A DNA stretch of 11,944 nt. Source: Ichthyophonus hoferi (Eukaryota > Opisthokonta > Ichthyosporea > Ichthyophonida > Ichthyophonidae). The DNA is taken from positions 1 through 11,944 of the forward strand of contig NAOQ01000404.1 of assembly GCA_002751075.1 (NCBI GenBank), read 5' to 3'. The notes under the pieces were generated by a model. That model made no database searches and was not told where the DNA came from. It was given only the letters and a program-made list of their open reading frames with translations. Within the stretch, counting starts at the first letter, position 1; each line of letters opens with the position of its first letter. Shown here in pieces: positions 8,843 to 11,944 of this stretch. The translations under genes and the position numbers were made by a program.

Positions 8843-9000
8843 CAGCCAATAAACATAACAGGTTTGTGCATTCCCTATATATATATAATTCAGAAATTGT
8901 GTATCTTATTATCTTATTGGCTGGGGATACTTAAAGATGATTGATCAGCTCCATCACGACAGATAACTCGAGATGGGTTTAATAATTCCACCCAGCCAAT
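8843..9000. promoter_or_regulatory. Cluster of CAGCCAAT boxes upstream of the AH-domain gene
   Basis: CAGCCAAT occurs at 8843-8850 and 8993-9000 on the + strand and at 8916-8923 on the - strand (read as ATTGGCTG), all within 160-320 bp of the next ATG. CCAAT is the core recognised by the conserved HAP/NF-Y complex. Assignment as a promoter is inferred from motif and position. Confidence 0.4.
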
Positions 9001-9088
9001 GATAATGTGCCCTTGCTCAACTAATCTAACAGATAAAATTTTGAGATAAGCCATTTAATTTATAAACACAATTTATAAACGAATTATT

Positions 9089-9115
9089 ATTATTGCTATT
9101 ATTGCTATTATTGCT
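9089..9115. repeat. (ATTATTGCT)3 nonamer repeat
   Basis: Three exact copies of the nonamer ATTATTGCT lie 45-70 bp before the start codon of the AH-domain gene, probably in its 5' leader or promoter. Confidence 0.85.
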
Positions 9116-9158
9116 ATTGTTTACCGTACTTATATTTTAGATAATAATAGCAAGAAGA

Positions 9159-11944
9159 ATGTCTGACACATTTGATAAAGGTACTAGTTCTGATTCACTT
9201 CTCAATCAGGAGGAGATAGAGGTAGAAGCTGCAGATACAAAAAAAAATGAGCATTTTAATGGGAATGTTCTTGACTTTGAAACTGTTAAAGCTAGTGTTA
9301 ATGAAATAAAGGTTACTACTCCTGAGAAAGAGGTTCAGAATGTAGACGATCCAGAAGTGTCTGGAATTAGTAAAGAAATTCTTACCAACCCAAACGTTGA
9401 ATTAGGTGATTCCTCGACGAAGCTTGCTGAGGATAAGGTGCTGAGAGAGATGTGTTGGCCCTTGCTCGTTTCAGTTGATGGCGTTTCATTTTTCCTATTT
9501 TGTTGTTATTGTAGGCTCGTAGTTTGGCCTTCTTCTTTTTTAAATTTTGGGTGTACAATGAATTTAATTTTTTTCTTTACTCTATGGTTTATTTGCGTAT
9601 AGTGACGAGTATATATACATGTTTGTGTATACGTACACATACACGCACGCATAAGTATGCTTATGATTGATAATAATGGGAAAGAGTGAGTGGGTTGTTA
9701 TGTAAAGAGGATGGGTGAGGATATATATATATATAGAAGGTAGAACAAAGAGCGGTTGGTGAAAGAAAGAGTGAGTGGGAAGGGAATGTGTATGAAGGAT
9801 ATATGTTGTATCAATATGTGAGTGTGTAGCATAGAGATAACGAAGGAACAAATGTGTTTATGTCTGTATGCATAAACGTGAAATATGGTGGTTATGGCTA
9901 TAAGATAGTATGAAAATGATAGAACTATTATGTGCACTTGAGTAATAGATAAAGATGGTGTTGATATGCAAGTTTATGTAGGAGAGTGACAGGTAAGGGA
10001 AGGGAGCGGGGGTTGATGATAGTAATATAGTGTGATAAACTAAATGCAATATAATTACATTCATATCTGTTCGACGAATCAACGCACACCTATAAATGTC
10101 AGTGGACTAAATAAAGGGATAGGTATACAAAGATAACTTAAATGAACACTTTAAACTATGATATTATTGGCGCATGGATGTATTATAAACCTAAGTAAGA
10201 TCAATTTTATTTTAATATTATTTTAATATTACCTACTAACATGCCCAATGATATCATATGGTATGTGTTTTAAGCATCCAGTGTACTGCTAGTATTGCGC
10301 ATACCTCCAATCACCAATCTTCCCTTAAAACTGAACTATCTATTAAACTTGTATTAAAACGCATCCTTTCTCCACATAGCCATCTAATCCTGTTTCTTCG
10401 TTGGTCAATGAAGAGGAAAAGAGCAAAAGCATGCTAGAGGTGCCTGCAGCCATGCTGGAACAGCCAATCAATATGATTCAAACTACTGCCACAGCTAGTT
10501 ACTATGGCATCAAACATTGGGGGATGAGCACCCTGCTGACAGCTAGGCAGGTGTGTAATTGCTGGTTGATGTTGGCATAGAACTATCTGATTGGTCTGTT
10601 GATATTTGGGTGATTATATTGAACTATGATTAATCTGCTAGTAGATGCGTTGTGTGGCAATAAGTTAGTGGCGGATGAAGGGATAGTGATGTGGTTGGAA
10701 GATGTGGATCTCTATAGATAACATTACTGATATGATTGGATATGATGCAATGTGATTAGATTGCAGTAACCTATAGTATCTTATGATATGGTATGACTTG
10801 TATGGTGGCACACGCTATTTTTATTAATCATCATCTCCCTCTCCCTCTCATTCTATATATATATATATATATTCTCCAATCAGTACATGATGGAAAAGAT
10901 GGGTACTATGGAACTCACCGATGATCCCGAGCTAGATTCCCGGGTAGCGAAATTATTTACCAGTAAGAAGAAGTATATGGAGTTAATAGCCACGTGTGAT
11001 TTGTTATTGAACGCCATGATTACTGCCACCACCAATCAGGTGAGAATTGCCTTATATAGTAGGCGAGGAAGAGGCAATGATATGTAAGGGACAAGAAGAT
11101 GTTTGCGATATGGTGAATATGTGTGTATGATATGATTTATATATATGTATATATACTATTATCTATAAATTTAAGCCCATCCCTAATTTAACCTATCCTC
11201 TCTCCCCTAGAAACTGCTTAGCCAACAACTGTCATATCTGGCTACTGCAGAACCTGAACTGCAAGAGGTATACCTAACCTCATCGGCAACATATAAAAGT
11301 CTAGCCACAGAGGCCGCCACTCTGATTAAAGCCATAAAGACCCTTATAGATAATCTTACTACCTTGTGTGATAAGGCCATGGAAGATACCCTGGTAGGTT
11401 GACTAATTAATATATATATGCGCATATGTGCATGTAGGACATATATTGTATTTTATTGTATTGTATTATTTTGTATTATAATTGAATATGCATATATATG
11501 AATGGATGCAATTGGATAGTTAAAACAATCAGCTTACCAATGTGTACCCTTGATTTTAATGTCCATCCCCTATTCGCGTTATTTGTATTTTATTTGACTT
11601 CCCTTCCTCTTCTTAACTAAATGTTTATAATTTACATTACGTGTTAGGCTAGCCAACTATCTGCCAATTTGATACATTAAAGACTTAAGCAATTTAAAAT
11701 TATATAACACCGTCCATATCTCCATAATAAATATTTATTTATTTATTAATTTGATTTGTGGTCGGGTCGGGTCAAAGGGCTCTCAGAAGGAGACTATCTT
11801 ATCTGACTTTTAATCTTTACTTATACCTTCATCTCTGATCCTATCACCTATTTATTCTTTAATTAATTAATTAATTATTATCTACCAACCCCTGTTCCTC
11901 TCCTTTGCATTCTTTGGATTTTTCTTTCTTTCTTTCTTTCCCCC
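9159..11944 (+). CDS. Arfaptin-homology (AH/BAR) domain protein, 3' end beyond window
   Basis: Best model: exon 1 9159-9437 (residues 1-93; 3' border uncertain), exon 2 10380-10550 (94-150), exon 3 10884-11039 (151-202), exon 4 11211-11393 (203-263). Exons 2-4 are all phase 0 with good borders (donors GTGTGT, GTGAGA, GTAGGT; acceptors CATAG, ATCAG, CCTAG). Exon 1 is acidic and probably disordered. Exons 2-4 follow arfaptin order: IKHWGMSTLLTARQ resembles the VKKWSINTYKCTRQ-type entry helix, and DDPELDSRVAKLFTSKKKY, PELQE and KAMEDTL match conserved AH positions. AH domains are crescent-shaped BAR dimers that in animals bind Arf/Arl/Rac GTPases and PI4P-rich Golgi membranes. That role is inferred here. 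Arfaptins continue about 110 residues beyond MEDTL with an MTVKQYE-like helix not found in the window, so the coding sequence probably continues past 11944. Confidence 0.75.
9438..10379 (+). other. AH-domain gene intron 1 (about 942 bp, 5' border uncertain)
   Basis: The acceptor CATAG at 10375-10379 is firm because only phase 0 leaves exon 2 open. That phase requires exon 1 to end on a whole codon. GTGCTG at 9438 is in the right phase but is a weak donor. The in-phase GTATAG at 9596 would add about 53 residues, many of them hydrophobic (LFCCYC, MNLIFFF), which suits neither neighbour. A small extra exon between 9600 and 10379 cannot be excluded. The stretch 9660-10020 is strongly G/purine-rich on the + strand and poor in C, and 10230-10379 is C/T-rich. 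Confidence 0.5.
10551..10883 (+). other. AH-domain gene intron 2 (333 bp)
   Basis: Donor GTGTGT, acceptor ATCAG. The first 250 bp are rich in G and T (TGGTTGATGTTGG-type sequence). The last 60 bp are C/T-rich (CTCCCTCTCCCTCTC) followed by (AT)n and TTCTCCAATCAG. Confidence 0.88.
11040..11210 (+). other. AH-domain gene intron 3 (171 bp)
   Basis: Donor GTGAGA, acceptor CCCCTAG after a CCTATCCTCTCTC tract. TTTAAC about 20 nt upstream is a possible branch site. The 5' half is purine/G-rich (GCGAGGAAGAGGC). Confidence 0.9.
11648..11680 (+). other. Possible alternative terminal exon of the AH-domain gene
   Basis: GTGTTAG ending at 11647, with C/T-rich sequence and TTAAC upstream, could serve as an acceptor. 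In the required phase 0 the next codons read ASQLSANLIH and then a TAA stop (11678-11680). AATAAA at 11726-11731 lies 46 nt further on and could be a polyadenylation signal. This would give a 273-residue protein with only the first half of the AH domain. The peptide does not resemble the expected arfaptin helix, so I rate it below continuation past the window. Confidence 0.3.
11726..11731 (+). terminator. AATAAA hexamer, possible polyadenylation signal
   Basis: A canonical AATAAA downstream of the candidate short terminal exon. In DNA this AT-rich the hexamer is common by chance, so it supports that exon only weakly. Confidence 0.25.

Larger units (their letters stand above)
11394..11944 (+). 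other. AH-domain gene intron 4, open at the right edge
   Basis: Starts with the good donor GTAGGT. Read through, the frame stops two codons later. A TATTG pentamer patch lies at about 11447-11478. The last 60 bases are C/T-rich (CCTCTCC, then repeated TTTC, then CCCCC), just like the 3' ends of introns 2 and 3, so an acceptor probably lies a few bases beyond the window. An internal acceptor candidate exists at 11647 and is described separately. Confidence 0.6.

Noticed and set aside
9438-9602. C-terminal extension of exon 1 as coding sequence up to the TAG at 9600
   Set aside because: The added residues are T-rich-DNA-encoded and hydrophobic, abruptly unlike the acidic exon. The following exons need a splice, so this is more likely intron.
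9582-10082. Minus-strand open frames rich in His, Ile, Ser and Tyr
   Set aside because: They lie in the G/purine-rich intron 1 of the AH-domain gene, whose complement is C/T-rich and so poor in stops. No family resemblance.
11207-11425. Minus-strand open frame of 72 codons
   Set aside because: It is the antisense shadow of AH-domain exon 4, which has homology on the plus strand.

Overview
The window looks like AT-rich, gene-poor nuclear DNA from a fungus, probably a non-Dikarya lineage. I infer this from three things. One of the two genes is an ALB1 homologue, and the Alb1 family is known from fungi. The other is an arfaptin-homology (AH/BAR) domain gene. Both genes carry several long AT-rich introns with canonical GT/AG borders. 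No rRNA, confident tRNA, CRISPR array, virus-like element or recognisable transposase was seen.

Layout. Positions 1-4540 hold no gene I can support. They are mostly simple and low-order repeats: a (TTA)n tract (3-86); an octamer minisatellite in perfect 8-bp register (573-780); a pentamer tract with a 50-bp higher-order period (992-1200); a diverged short repeat family (1534-1899); a diverged duplication (2880-3270); and three tandem diverged copies of a unit (3296-4490). Each unit starts with a unique segment containing CACGTG and ends in a TATTG/TATTA pentamer array; the last array is about 525 bp. Positions 4540-4812 are more GC-rich and look like the upstream region of ALB1. ALB1 is on the + strand (4813-6412, three exons, 113 aa): a small basic protein predicted to serve pre-60S ribosome assembly and export. 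Positions 6413-9158 are intergenic and contain a possible structured RNA (8301-8393) and several CAGCCAAT boxes. From 9159 to beyond the end runs an AH-domain gene: a 93-codon disordered, acidic first exon, then three clean phase-0 exons (10380-10550, 10884-11039, 11211-11393) that match the N-terminal half of the arfaptin BAR domain. The remaining half is not in the window unless the gene ends early at a small alternative terminal exon (11648-11680).

The two genes are on the same strand but have no evident functional link: one is in ribosome biogenesis, the other in membrane-curvature/small-GTPase biology at the Golgi. The most interesting non-coding signals are the compound tandem repeat whose GGCACGTGTA core also occurs about 100 bp upstream of ALB1, the multi-hairpin segment at 8301-8393, and the G-rich-to-C-rich composition change inside the introns of the AH gene. 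I did not find convincing evidence of a new multi-gene system.
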